NCBI GenBank assembly: GCA_003241785.1 | Contig: QFPW01000006.1 | Coordinates: forward strand, 124,001 to 188,000 | Direction of reading: 5' to 3' | Length of the DNA: 64,000 nt | DNA from: Rhodovulum sulfidophilum | Lineage (GTDB): Bacteria; Pseudomonadota; Alphaproteobacteria; Rhodobacterales; Rhodobacteraceae | Part shown: piece after piece, positions 25,766 to 32,491 of the stretch | How positions within the stretch are numbered: the first letter of the stretch is position 1 | Layout of the letters: each line of letters starts with the position of its first letter | Translations under genes and position numbers: made by a program | The notes under the pieces: model-generated | What the model was told of the DNA's origin: nothing | What the model saw: only the letters and a program-made list of their open reading frames with translations | Databases searched by the model: none

Positions 25766-27238
25766 ATGTTTCAAGTAATTCGCGCCGAAAGCAGCGACAT
25801 AGCGCTCTCGAAGGAAAACGATGTCGCGTATGTTCAGGGCAACAACGATACCGTGCGGGGAGGGTTGGGCAACGATTGGCTGGCGACGGTACTACGTGCT
25901 AGAGAACCGGAGACCGAGCTCTCTACCACGTTGATCGGCGGCAAGGGCAACGACACGCTGCACGCGGCGCTGACGCTCGATGGCATTCCGTATAGCGCGC
26001 CGGAGGAACCCGGAAGCCTGTCCGTCCTGCTCGACGGTGGAAGCGGCAATGATGAAATTGAGGCCCGCCTTGTCTCGCTTCACGCCGAGCAGAACGTCAC
26101 GGTTCTCGGAGGATCCGGAGCAGACAGGATCACCATCGAGGCTGGTTACGATCCTGACCAGTACCGCGAGCAATCCGACTACCATTTCGGCACCGTCTCG
26201 GTTGATGGCGGGGTAGGGGCGGACGTGATCCGCGTATCCATGGAGGCTGGGGCAGCCACAATTCAGGGTGGCGAAGGAAGCGATACTATTTCGGCATCCA
26301 GTGAGGCGAACACTATCTACGGCGGATCCGGAGACGATAAGATAACGGCGGGATCCTTTGATCAGTTCGAATGGAACTACGGCGGCGGCAGCAATTCCGT
26401 CGACGGCGGAACTGGGACCGACGACATCACGCTGTATGGCGAGGTCAATACCGCTCATGGCGGCTACGGGGATGACGCGATCGAACTCGATGCCTCTGGG
26501 CATCCGGATGCGGTGAACACGGCATATGGCGATGCCGGCAATGATGTCATGCGCCTCAGGATGGAGACCACAGGTTACGTTTTGGGTCCGGACGGCAAGA
26601 ACGAGGCCCATGGCGGCGACGGAGACGACCTGATGGAGGCTAGCATCACGTTTGGATGGGACGAATACTGGGATGTTCGTCCGGATGGCGGGATCAATCT
26701 GCTCCATGGAGATGGCGGCGACGACACCCTCCTCGCCAGCATTTCTGTTGATCATCCCCGTGAGGACGCGGACTTTCACTCCGAGCTCTACGGCGGCGCC
26801 GGCAACGACTCGATCAAGGCTTCCGGCGGCTTCGACAACATCCTCTGGGGCAACCAGGGCAACGACACCCTGCTCGGCTCCGGCAACGCGGACCACCTCA
26901 TCGGCGGCGCCGACGGCGGCGACGACACGTTCGAGTTCTGGGGCGCCCGCGGGCTCAGCGCGAAGGAGCGCGACCGGATCTACGATTTCACGATCGGCGA
27001 GGATCTGATCGACGTATCGCGGATCGACGCCAACGCCTTCCGGAGCGGGAACCAGGCCTTCCGCTTCTCGGGCGAGGGCGAGTGGCAGGGCACGGGCCGG
27101 ATCTGGGTCGAGGACAACCCGGACAACGGCGGCAGCATAGTCTACGCCAGCACGGGCCGGAAGATGCTGGCGATCAACCTGCTCGACGGGGCGAGCGTGG
27201 ATGCGTCGGACTATTCGGCGGGCGATTTCATCCTTTGA
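25766..27238 (+). CDS. RTX / hemolysin-type Ca2+-binding repeat protein
   Basis: This protein has 490 residues; GAGGGG precedes the ATG. It holds about ten nonapeptide-type motifs G-G-x-G-x-D-x-(I/L/M)-x spread over residues ~25-385 (LIGGKGNDTL, IYGGSGDDKI, AHGGDGDDLM, LWGNQGNDTL). Its end (~390-490) resembles the C-terminal secretion-type domain of serralysin/RTX proteins (D-R-I-Y-D-F-T-I-G-E-D-L-I-D-V). No catalytic domain or signal peptide is seen. Codon use in the first ~900 bases is less GC-rich than the neighbours, suggesting recent gain. It may be a virion tip protein or a cargo gene secreted by a type I system; the window does not decide. Confidence 0.82.
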   Translation: MFQVIRAESSDIALSKENDVAYVQGNNDTVRGGLGNDWLATVLRAREPETELSTTLIGGKGNDTLHAALTLDGIPYSAPEEPGSLSVLLDGGSGNDEIEARLVSLHAEQNVTVLGGSGADRITIEAGYDPDQYREQSDYHFGTVSVDGGVGADVIRVSMEAGAATIQGGEGSDTISASSEANTIYGGSGDDKITAGSFDQFEWNYGGGSNSVDGGTGTDDITLYGEVNTAHGGYGDDAIELDASGHPDAVNTAYGDAGNDVMRLRMETTGYVLGPDGKNEAHGGDGDDLMEASITFGWDEYWDVRPDGGINLLHGDGGDDTLLASISVDHPREDADFHSELYGGAGNDSIKASGGFDNILWGNQGNDTLLGSGNADHLIGGADGGDDTFEFWGARGLSAKERDRIYDFTIGEDLIDVSRIDANAFRSGNQAFRFSGEGEWQGTGRIWVEDNPDNGGSIVYASTGRKMLAINLLDGASVDASDYSAGDFIL

Positions 27239-27255
27239 TGTTCGCGAAAGGCCGT

Positions 27256-27289
27256 TTCGTTAACATCAACCGGGTTTTGTGTTAACGAA
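27256..27289. repeat. Perfect inverted repeat after the RTX gene
   Basis: Two 10-base arms (27256-27265 and 27280-27289), each containing GTTAAC, are separated by 14 bases. No T-run follows, so it is not a standard terminator; it could be a protein-binding site or RNA stem before the 52-codon gene. Confidence 0.4.
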
Positions 27290-27322
27290 CCGACATCAAA
27301 TCGAACACGAAGGGCAACGGCT

Positions 27323-27481
27323 ATGATGGGGAATCGCGGCGCTGCGAATGGCATCGAGTGCGACGCGTTCTCCCGTCGTAGCCGCCGCATGCTGCGCTGG
27401 AAGCGTGGCGAGCTGCGAAAGATCAAGCGGGCCTTCTCGAAGCGGGCCCGCCGGTCTTGGCGCGTGGGAGAAGCGGATTAG
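27323..27481 (+). CDS. Small very basic protein (52 aa)
   Basis: ATG 27323 follows AAGGGC by about 9 bases. The 52 residues contain about 16 Arg/Lys in patterns such as RRSRRMLRWKRGELRKIKRAF, with no membrane segment. Charge suggests nucleic-acid binding. It ends 4 bases into the end of the convergent antitoxin gene. Coding is supported by start signal and codon use only. Confidence 0.5.
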   Translation: MMGNRGAANGIECDAFSRRSRRMLRWKRGELRKIKRAFSKRARRSWRVGEAD

Positions 27482-27786
27482 GCCGCGCTGGCGGCCTTCT
27501 CCATGAAGTCGGGATCGAGTTCGATCGCCTTGAGCACGAGACGGCTGGCGGGGTCAGGCTTCCGCCGGCCCTGTTCCCAGTTCTGAACCGTCGACGCGGC
27601 GATGCCGTAGCGCGCCTCGAAGGCCTTCGCGGACTTGGCAGCCTTCTTTCGGATCGCCTTGATCCGCGCGGGGGGCATCGGATCGACGTTGACGGTCTCG
27701 AGTGCGATCTCGCCGCGCTTCCAGGCGAGCGCCTCCTTGAGGCCTTCCTCGAGAGCGAGCCCGAGTTCGGTACGTTCCTTAGCCAT
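27478..27786 (-). CDS. XRE-family antitoxin (HigA-like)
   Basis: This protein has 102 residues. The C-terminal half is a helix-turn-helix (A-K-A-F-E-A-R-Y-G-I-A-A-S-T-V-Q-N-W-E-Q-G-R-R-K-P-D), typical of HigA2/NadS-type antitoxins encoded after the toxin. It overlaps the toxin stop by 8 bases on the same strand, so they are co-translated. It should neutralise the toxin and repress the promoter upstream of the toxin. Confidence 0.82.
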   Translation of the reverse strand: MAKERTELGLALEEGLKEALAWKRGEIALETVNVDPMPPARIKAIRKKAAKSAKAFEARYGIAASTVQNWEQGRRKPDPASRLVLKAIELDPDFMEKAASAA

Positions 27787-28102
27787 CGGTCAACTCCTTC
27801 AGAATAGCCAAGAGAGCCTTTCGGTCTCCCCCTGAGAGATCGGATTTCTCGTTCTTCGCGTAAGCGTGCAGCATGATTGCGGCGTCGTCGCTGATCATCA
27901 CGTAGTAGACGGCCCGCCCGCCGCCGCTCTTGCCGCGGTTCCCCATGGCGAAGCGGATCTTCCGCACCCCTTTGAGACCGACCATCGTGTCGCCCTCTTC
28001 GGGATTGGAGGCGATGGCAACTTCAAGAGCGTCGCGCTCCGCATCGCTCACGCGCATCCGCTTGAGGTCTTTCAGGTAGGTGCGGGTGCGAACGATTTTC
28101 AT
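27779..28102 (-). CDS. RelE/HigB-like toxin
   Basis: This protein has 107 residues. The pattern R-T-x-T-Y-L-K-D-L-K-R ... G-V-R-K-I-R-F-A ... G-G-G-R-A-V-Y-Y-V-M-I ... L-H-A-Y-A-K-N-E-K-S-D-L identifies the RelE/HigB2 superfamily of ribosome-dependent mRNA interferases. The toxin-first order is that of higBA. The promoter region holds two repeated palindromes (28111-28162). Its position inside the prophage suggests stabilisation of the element or a phage-exclusion role. Confidence 0.83.
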   Translation of the reverse strand: MKIVRTRTYLKDLKRMRVSDAERDALEVAIASNPEEGDTMVGLKGVRKIRFAMGNRGKSGGGRAVYYVMISDDAAIMLHAYAKNEKSDLSGGDRKALLAILKELTDG

Positions 28103-28110
28103 GGCCTATG

Positions 28111-28162
28111 TATACGCCAATGGCGCAATTGCGGCAACAGAAATATACGCCATTGGCGCAAT
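28111..28162. promoter_or_regulatory. Twin operator sites of the toxin-antitoxin pair
   Basis: Two 19-base copies, 28111-28129 and 28144-28162, differ at one central base and start 33 bases apart, about three DNA turns. Each contains CGCCA-A/T-TGGCG, an almost perfect palindrome. The nearer copy ends 9 bases from the toxin ATG. Symmetry, spacing and place fit binding by two antitoxin dimers (inferred). The same region probably holds the promoter for the plus-strand genes. Confidence 0.7.
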
Positions 28163-28244
28163 AAATAGCGGGGCGGCTCTCGGCGGGGCCGTCCTCTTCA
28201 CATGTGGCGTCGGCGCGGCCGCTCCCATCATAAGGAAACGATGC

Positions 28245-28454
28245 ATGCCGGACGAAGACGCCGCCAAGATCGCGCTGCTTGCCTATCGCCTGGACCGGGC
28301 GGAGGCGGAGATCCGGGAAATGCAGGCCGAAATGGAGCTGCGGAAGTCACTCGAGAACAAGCGCCTCCTGGCGGGGATCGTCACGCTCGCGGGCACGGTC
28401 GGTTCTCTGGTGTTCCTCATCATCAAATACATCCCCAGCGCTCTGAAAGGTTAG
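28245..28454 (+). CDS. XhlA-like small membrane protein
   Basis: This protein has 69 residues starting ATG 28245, with AAGGA 9 bases before. Residues 1-44 are a charged helix with coiled-coil heptads (LLAYRLDRAEAEIREMQAEMELRKSLE). Residues 45-65 are a hydrophobic membrane helix. This layout, soluble coiled coil then C-terminal anchor, resembles hemolysin XhlA proteins of phage lysis regions. An upstream in-frame extension to 28080 crosses the operator sites and was not used. Confidence 0.62.
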   Translation: MPDEDAAKIALLAYRLDRAEAEIREMQAEMELRKSLENKRLLAGIVTLAGTVGSLVFLIIKYIPSALKG

Positions 28455-28456
28455 AC

Positions 28457-28888
28457 ATGAAAGGTCTTCGGACATTCGTCGTCGCGCGGCTCTGGACGGT
28501 ATTCACCCTCCTGGCAATCGCCTGCGCGGTCCTGTCGCTCTGGCTCGTCACGCCGCCGAGCATTCTTTTCCGGCCCATCGAATGGCGTTACTCGCCGGCG
28601 GAACGGACGGCGACGTTCACCCGGGTGGTGAATTCCTCACACGCGCTGACGGTCCGTTGGTCGCACATCGTCTATACCCCCGACGGCCCCTCCTGCTCAT
28701 CGGGCGGAACGCGGCTCTATGACCCCCGAACCCAGGTCGAGACTTTCGACATCAGCGACGGCATGCGCCGTTGTCTCGACACCCCGGGCAACGTCGCGGT
28801 GCTGTCCTGGCAGCCATACCTCTGGAACGTGATCCCCCTGCGGCCCTTCACGCTCACCGTGCCATCGGGCGCTGAAATCCCGCGGTAA
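28457..28888 (+). CDS. Phage membrane protein of unknown function
   Basis: This protein has 143 residues; the ATG at 28457 is two bases after the previous stop. Residues ~8-32 are a membrane helix or uncleaved signal. The remainder is a beta-rich domain with two Cys (about 84 and 104) outside the membrane. Near the lysis genes and coupled to the XhlA-like gene, so an envelope role is likely. The structured RNA array begins immediately at its stop codon. Confidence 0.62.
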   Translation: MKGLRTFVVARLWTVFTLLAIACAVLSLWLVTPPSILFRPIEWRYSPAERTATFTRVVNSSHALTVRWSHIVYTPDGPSCSSGGTRLYDPRTQVETFDISDGMRRCLDTPGNVAVLSWQPYLWNVIPLRPFTLTVPSGAEIPR

Positions 28889-28999
28889 ACCGCCTCGGAG
28901 GATGCATGGTGGGCCTTGCGGCTGCCTCCCCCGAGGCGGTGGCCCGCAGAAGGCCGACCCAAACCTAGCTGGCGGTCGTCGCGATTCGGAACCCCCTGA
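28889..28999 (+). ncRNA. Structured unit A
   Basis: Hairpin 1 uses 28889-28901 with 28925-28940; its 5' arm has GGAGG where other units have GGGG. Hairpin 2 is 28941-28955 (GGCC arms). Arms GACC (28956) and GGTC (28974) enclose AAACCTAGC. It ends with CGATTCGGAACC. Confidence 0.55.
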
Positions 29000-29098
29000 G
29001 CCGCCTCGGGGCGTGGACGGGTGGATAAAGTCCCGAGGCGGCGGCCGAAAGGGCCGGATCAAACCTAGCCTGTGATCATAGCGTTTGAAAACCTCAAA
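29000..29098 (+). ncRNA. Structured unit B
   Basis: Hairpin 1 has perfect 11-bp arms GCCGCCTCGGG (29000) and CCCGAGGCGGC. Hairpin 2 follows at once with a GAAA-containing loop between GGCC arms. GATC arms enclose AAACCTAGCC. The end is GCGTTTGAAAACCTCAAA. Confidence 0.55.
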
Positions 29099-29201
29099 GC
29101 CGCCTCGGGGGTGTGAGTTTCGGATGGCACAGCACCGAGGCGGCTGCCCCGGAGGGCGCTCCGAGTATAGCCCGCGGTGATCGGGATTCGAAACCCTGTA
29201 A
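29099..29201 (+). ncRNA. Structured unit C
   Basis: Hairpin 1 arms are GCCGCCTCGG (29099) and CCGAGGCGGC. Hairpin 2 has changed to GCCC/GGGC, a co-variation keeping the stem. The conserved TAG lies in GAGTATAGCC. The end is GGGATTCGAAACCCTGTAA. Confidence 0.55.
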
Positions 29202-29304
29202 ACAGCCTCGGGGTCCGGCGGTGCTGCTCCCCCGAGGCGGCGGCCCTGCCTCCCAGGGCCGCGTAGAATTTAGTCTGCGGCCATTCAGAACTGGAACCTC
29301 ATAA
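29202..29304 (+). ncRNA. Structured unit D
   Basis: Hairpin 1 arms are GCCTCGGGG (29205) and CCCCGAGGC. Hairpin 2 is extended (GGCCCTG with CAGGGCC). CCGC/GCGG arms enclose GAATTTAG. The end GGAACCTCATAA touches the amidase start codon, so this unit overlaps the endolysin's ribosome-binding region. Confidence 0.55.
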
Positions 29305-29916
29305 ATGAAGCGCGTCATCCTTCACTGGACGGCGGGTACGAATGTCGTGTCCGCGCTGGATCGCCAGCACTACCACCGGATCGTCGACGGCGAGGGGTCG
29401 GTCTTCGCCGGCGTCTGGCCGATCGAGGCGAACGAGCGGATCAATCCGAAGGGCCCGGTGACCTACGCGGCCCACACCCTCAACTGCAACACCGGCGCGA
29501 TCGGCGTCGCGCTGGCGGGCATGAAGGGCGCGGTCGAGGCTCCGTTCTCCGCCGGGCTCTATCCGATCAACGAGCTCCAGCTCCGCGCCGCCGCGCAGCT
29601 CGTCGCCTACCTCTGCCGCCAGTACCGGATCCCTGTCTCGCCGACGACGGTGTTGACGCATGCCGAGGTGCAGCGGACGCTCGGCATCGCGCAGCGCGGG
29701 AAGTGGGACATCGCCCGGCTGCCCTGGCGCCCGGATCTCGTGGGCGCGCGCCCGGTGGGCGACCACATCCGCGCCCTCGTCTCGGCCGAGATGACGCCGG
29801 CGGTCTACGAGCCCGCGCCAGTCGCCGTGACCGGCGGCTCCGATCCCGAGCCCGTTGGGTTTCTCGCTCTCATCCTCGCCGCTCTGCGCGGCTTATTCGG
29901 CCCGAAAGGAGCCTGA
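29305..29916 (+). CDS. Endolysin, N-acetylmuramoyl-L-alanine amidase
   Basis: This protein has 203 residues. Residues 1-140 are an amidase_2/PGRP-type domain: H7 in HWTAG, H57 in YAAHT, H119 in LTHAE, and K133-W-D135 in RGKWD, giving the expected Zn ligands and catalytic residues. It cleaves the amide between MurNAc and L-Ala. The last ~20 residues form a hydrophobic helix (VGFLALILAALRGLFG), so it may be membrane-attached before lysis. There is no clear Shine-Dalgarno: the end of RNA unit D abuts the ATG, which may regulate its translation. Confidence 0.87.
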   Translation: MKRVILHWTAGTNVVSALDRQHYHRIVDGEGSVFAGVWPIEANERINPKGPVTYAAHTLNCNTGAIGVALAGMKGAVEAPFSAGLYPINELQLRAAAQLVAYLCRQYRIPVSPTTVLTHAEVQRTLGIAQRGKWDIARLPWRPDLVGARPVGDHIRALVSAEMTPAVYEPAPVAVTGGSDPEPVGFLALILAALRGLFGPKGA

Positions 29917-29920
29917 CCCC

Positions 29921-30199
29921 GTGACCAAGATCCCCGTCGCCCTGACGCCCGAGGAGGAGCTCGAGCCGCTGCCCTGGTGGCAGGCCCGATCCACCTGGCT
30001 GATGGCGTTCGGCGTGCTCGCCGCGCTGATCCGGCTCGCCAACGCGTTCGGCTGGGCGCCGCTCGGCCTGACCGAGTTCGACGCCGAAGGCGCGACCTCC
30101 GCCGTGATGGAGCTGCTCGCGCCCGTTCTGCTCTTCTTGGCTTATCGCGAGCGCCTGAACCCCAGGCGAAAGATCGCGTTTAGGCGTGGCCCGAGCTGA
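29921..30199 (+). CDS. Holin-like membrane protein
   Basis: This protein has 92 residues; the GTG start at 29921 follows AAAGGAG. Two hydrophobic helices (about 27-46 and 60-78) are separated by a short loop, with a basic C-terminus (RRKIAFRRG). Size, topology and position directly after the endolysin support a holin, which opens the inner membrane at lysis time. Confidence 0.68.
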   Translation: MTKIPVALTPEEELEPLPWWQARSTWLMAFGVLAALIRLANAFGWAPLGLTEFDAEGATSAVMELLAPVLLFLAYRERLNPRRKIAFRRGPS

Positions 30200-30224
30200 G
30201 GCGCCCGAACCGGGATGGGGGAGG

Positions 30225-30521
30225 TCATGCAAAGCCTGGCAGCGCGCCTTTGATGCTGATCGGCGCGTGCGGATCTCCTAGCGAGGCGGATCCGAGGGTG
30301 ATCTCGACCATGTCGCCGTGCTGAAGGCGGAGTTCGACCTTGCGCCATCCCGTCTCGCCACGCGCGATCTCCGGCAGGTCGAAAAGCGTTCCCTCGGCCG
30401 ATCGAACTCGGTCGCCGTCGTCCTGCTCATACACCGCGATCGAATAGGTGACCGGCCCCACATCCGATCCATCGGCGACAAGCATGCCGTTTCCCAGAAT
30501 GTGCCCAAGGATATGCATCAT
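30225..30521 (-). CDS. Small phage protein of unknown function
   Basis: This protein has 98 residues on the minus strand inside the lysis region. The two successive ATGs (30521, 30518) follow a strong GGGAGG Shine-Dalgarno, so the start is clear; the frame continues upstream but that part overlaps the spanins. The sequence is beta-rich (GPVTYSIAVYEQDD, WRKVELRLQHGDMVEITLG) with no signal or membrane helix. Opposed to the late transcript, so it is probably expressed in the lysogen. No family recognised. Confidence 0.65.
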   Translation of the reverse strand: MMHILGHILGNGMLVADGSDVGPVTYSIAVYEQDDGDRVRSAEGTLFDLPEIARGETGWRKVELRLQHGDMVEITLGSASLGDPHAPISIKGALPGFA

Positions 30522-30650
30522 GATTTTTCCTCCCGTTTCCGTCGTCGAAGAAATGGACGTTCCGCTCCGAATCTCCTCGGCGAGGCATCCATCATTACTC
30601 TCCAAAGGGACGCCCATTCTCAAGTGCTCCGCCGAGCCCGAGGCTGCGAC

Positions 30651-30872
30651 ATGACGCTGCTTGTATCGCTCCTCGCGCTCATCAGCGCGCTCGTGGCCGC
30701 CGTCTTCGGCCTCCGGTCTCGGAGCGCGACGCTGCAGCGCCAGCGCGACGACGCGCTCGAGCACATCGACACCCGCAATCGTGTAGAGGAGGCGGCCCGC
30801 GATGCCCCGACGGATCCTGATGCTGCTCGTGACGCTCTCGCTGACCGCGTGCGGCGGTCTCAGCGCCCCTGA
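30651..30872 (+). CDS. i-spanin (Rz-like)
   Basis: This protein has 73 residues; I chose ATG 30651. Residues 2-22 are a membrane helix, followed by an Arg/Glu/Ala-rich helix of coiled-coil type. The gene overlaps a lipoprotein gene in another frame, the classic Rz/Rz1 arrangement. It would span the periplasm with its partner to fuse inner and outer membranes. Confidence 0.68.
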   Translation: MTLLVSLLALISALVAAVFGLRSRSATLQRQRDDALEHIDTRNRVEEAARDAPTDPDAARDALADRVRRSQRP

Positions 30873-31008
30873 CGGCCGGTCCGGCGTGTGCGCCGGGCTC
30901 AGGCCGCTCTCCGACGCGCACGCGGCCGCTCTGCTCGAGGACGGCGGGGACCGATCTGTCGTGACCGGGGAGCGGCTGCTGGCTGGCGTTGAAGCGGGGT
31001 GCAGATGA
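30802..31008 (+). CDS. o-spanin lipoprotein (Rz1-like)
   Basis: This protein has 68 residues and starts inside the Rz-like gene in a different frame. It has a signal peptide with lipobox L-T-A-C (Cys17) followed by GG. The mature part of ~50 residues contains two further Cys. Overlap with the i-spanin and place behind amidase and holin make the assignment reasonable. Confidence 0.7.
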   Translation: MPRRILMLLVTLSLTACGGLSAPDGRSGVCAGLRPLSDAHAAALLEDGGDRSVVTGERLLAGVEAGCR

Positions 31009-31023
31009 GACAGTTCGGAGGGC

Positions 31024-31224
31024 TCACCGGCCAGCGAACCCGCCGGTCGTGTCATCGCCGTCCATCATCCCTCTAAGGTCAACGAGGATGGACTTCAGAA
31101 ATAAAAGGGAATCATCGTCATCGGCTGCTTCAGAGGCGAGGCGGGACTGATGAATCCCTATAAGCTCTTCCATGAATTCTATCAGGGTTTGCAAATCTTG
31201 CATACTACCCATATTCACTCGCAT
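31024..31224 (-). CDS. Possible small acidic protein
   Basis: Up to 66 residues, with alternative ATGs at 31212 and 31203. The sequence is helical and acidic (LIEFMEELIGIHQSRLASEAADDDDSLLFLKSILVDL), protein-like, but without a Shine-Dalgarno. It is convergent with the spanins. Base composition is lower in GC than its neighbours. No family recognised. Confidence 0.4.
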   Translation of the reverse strand: MRVNMGSMQDLQTLIEFMEELIGIHQSRLASEAADDDDSLLFLKSILVDLRGMMDGDDTTGGFAGR

Positions 31225-31343
31225 TACGAGTGAGTCAAGCCAGTCTTCACTATGACGACCGGGAGACGATAGTAGGTCTCTCGATAACTGTTGAGTTCAG
31301 GGTATTCAGGCACTCGATCTGGCGAGCAGATCAATCTGGGACT

Positions 31344-31378
31344 CGGCCGGGGTTAAGCCATCCCCGGCCGCTTTTTTT
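31344..31378 (+). terminator. Strong intrinsic terminator of the late/lysis transcript
   Basis: A perfect 9-bp stem (31344-31352 with 31362-31370), a 9-base loop and CTTTTTTT make a textbook terminator. It ends plus-strand transcription after Rz1 and marks the end of the phage lytic genes. Confidence 0.9.
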
Positions 31379-31380
31379 GC

Positions 31381-31686
31381 CTAGGCCGCCCCTCGTGCGG
31401 AGCGCAGCGCGCCGAGGCGCTGCTCGAGCATGGCCTCCTCGACGACCGGCGCCACGCCCTGCAGCACCTGCATCGTGCCGGCCGGGTCGAGGCCGATGAT
31501 CGCGATCGGGAGAGAGCCGTCATCGCAGGCTCCGATCACGACCATCCCCATCAGCTTCGGGCCTTCGAGGCCGGCTTCCTGGATATGGGCCATCCCCCGC
31601 TCGGCGAGCTCGCTGAGTTGTCGGCGGAGTGGCTCCGTCGCCGCTGGCGCGCTAGCCGGGATCTCGATCTCTTGGGGTTCGGTCAT
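31381..31686 (-). CDS. Small cytosolic protein of unknown function
   Basis: This protein has 101 residues; ATG 31686 follows AAGGAG. It has a Pro/Ala/Glu start, then an alpha/beta domain (G-P-K-L-M-G-M-V-V-I-G-A-C-D-D-G-S-L-P-I-A-I-I-G) and a helical end. No known family. It is transcribed toward the lysis terminator and lies 13 bases after a small secreted protein, probably as one operon. Confidence 0.62.
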   Translation of the reverse strand: MTEPQEIEIPASAPAATEPLRRQLSELAERGMAHIQEAGLEGPKLMGMVVIGACDDGSLPIAIIGLDPAGTMQVLQGVAPVVEEAMLEQRLGALRSARGAA

Positions 31687-31699
31687 GATGATCGTCTCC

Positions 31700-31915
31700 T
31701 TAGTCGCAATAGGTCCGATCGCCGATCTGCGAGCATCGGACAGTCTTCTCGCCGGGCCGGCTGATGTACGTGGAGTCGCCAATCGTGGTCGCGGTCGTCG
31801 TCGGGGCCCCGGGCGTGGCGATGTAGGTGGTGTTACCGATTTGGCTGGCGGTCGTGGCCTGCGCAAGCGCAGTGCCGGGGAGTGTCAGCGCGATGAGTAG
31901 GGCAGGCCATTTCAT
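31700..31915 (-). CDS. Small secreted protein with three I-G-D/N-x-T-Y repeats
   Basis: This protein has 71 residues; AAGGGA precedes the ATG. Signal peptide 1-18 ends at A-L-A. The mature part has three copies of a ~14-20-residue motif: QIGNTTYIATPG, TIGDSTYISRPG and QIGDRTYCD, with two Cys near the end. It should be periplasmic or exported. First gene of a two-gene unit; the AT-rich region upstream probably holds the promoter. Confidence 0.65.
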   Translation of the reverse strand: MKWPALLIALTLPGTALAQATTASQIGNTTYIATPGAPTTTATTIGDSTYISRPGEKTVRCSQIGDRTYCD

Positions 31916-32152
31916 GGGCTATTCCCTTCAAATTCTCATATACGGATCGCGCGGGCATCGTCGGGCGCCTCGCGAATAAGATAGAACAATTCTGTATAAA
32001 TATCAATACTATATATCAAATTTGGGGGTGCCGACCAATGCACAGCGTCATGGCGTGGCGGGGCCACTCGCATCCTTCGGATGACGCGCCTTGGCCCGGC
32101 GATGCAGCGACTGATGGTCGAGCCAGAGGCGGAGCGAACCCTTCGCCGGCCG
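31916..32152. other. Intergenic region with AT-rich core
   Basis: No gene is supported. Bases ~31978-32025 are strongly AT-rich (TATAAATATCAATACTATATATC), unlike everything nearby, and probably contain the minus-strand promoter for the secreted protein. The remainder is GC-rich without clear signals. Confidence 0.5.
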
Positions 32153-32455
32153 CTATGGCTTCATCTCCGCCGGGATCGCAGAGGCCTCGAGGCGAATGTT
32201 GAGTGCCTTGGTCACGCCCAGCAGGATGGACAGCGTCGGGTTGCCTGTCGGGGACAGCGCCTTGTAAAGCGCCTCCCGGCTCAGGCCCGCGTCCCGGGCG
32301 GCCTGCGACATGCCGCGGGCGCGGACGATCACGCCGAGCGCATGGGCGATATACCCGGCATCGCCGGTTTCCAGCGCGTCGCGGAAGAAAATGGCCTGAG
32401 CCTCCGGGCTGCCCAGAAACTCGGCCGCGTCGAAAGGGGTGGTCTCAATGGTCAT
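32153..32455 (-). CDS. Addiction-module antidote (HigA-like, TIGR02684-type), no toxin beside it
   Basis: This protein has 100 residues. Pattern F-L-G-S-P-E-A-Q-A-I-F-F-R-D-A-L-E-T-G-D-A-G-Y-I-A-H-A-L-G-V-I-V-R-A-R-G-M followed by helix-turn-helix S-Q-A-A-R-D-A-G-L-S-R-E-A-L-Y-K-A-L-S and N-P-T-L is that of the antidote partner of gp49-like toxins. The toxin gene normally precedes it, but only a few bases separate this gene from the lipoprotein gene. It seems orphaned, perhaps acting on another toxin or as plain regulator. Confidence 0.75.
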   Translation of the reverse strand: MTIETTPFDAAEFLGSPEAQAIFFRDALETGDAGYIAHALGVIVRARGMSQAARDAGLSREALYKALSPTGNPTLSILLGVTKALNIRLEASAIPAEMKP

Positions 32456-32491
32456 CGCCGATCTTCTTCGCCATCTTGGTTGGGCATCTGA

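Larger units (their letters stand above)
28889..29304 (+). repeat. Array of four tandem ~100-nt structured units (candidate ncRNAs)
   Basis: The stretch between the membrane gene and the amidase ATG (416 bases) holds no convincing gene but four head-to-tail units starting at 28889, 29000, 29099 and 29202 (111, 99, 103 and 103 bases). Each has, in order: a long hairpin with arms like CCGCCTCGGGG / CCCCGAGGCGG; a second hairpin mostly of type GGCC..GGCC; a segment with a conserved central TAG, closed by short complementary arms that change together between units (GACC/GGTC, GATC/GATC, CCGC/GCGG); and a conserved G-(A/T)-TT-x-GAAACC-like end. Loop sequences differ strongly while stems are kept, which points to selection on RNA folding. 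Function unknown. Confidence 0.75.

Noticed and set aside
28080..28244. Upstream extension of the XhlA-like gene
   Set aside because: It would run through the toxin start and both operator palindromes; ATG 28245 has a good ribosome site.
28889..29304. CRISPR array or tRNA cluster
   Set aside because: Units are ~100 nt, conserved in stems rather than in identical short repeats, with no spacers or cas genes. The GATTCGAAACC end resembles a T-arm, but no acceptor stem or CCA can be drawn.
30522..31055. Extension of the minus-strand 98-aa protein to 276 codons
   Set aside because: The extra part is antisense to the spanin genes and a strong ribosome site lies at 30521.
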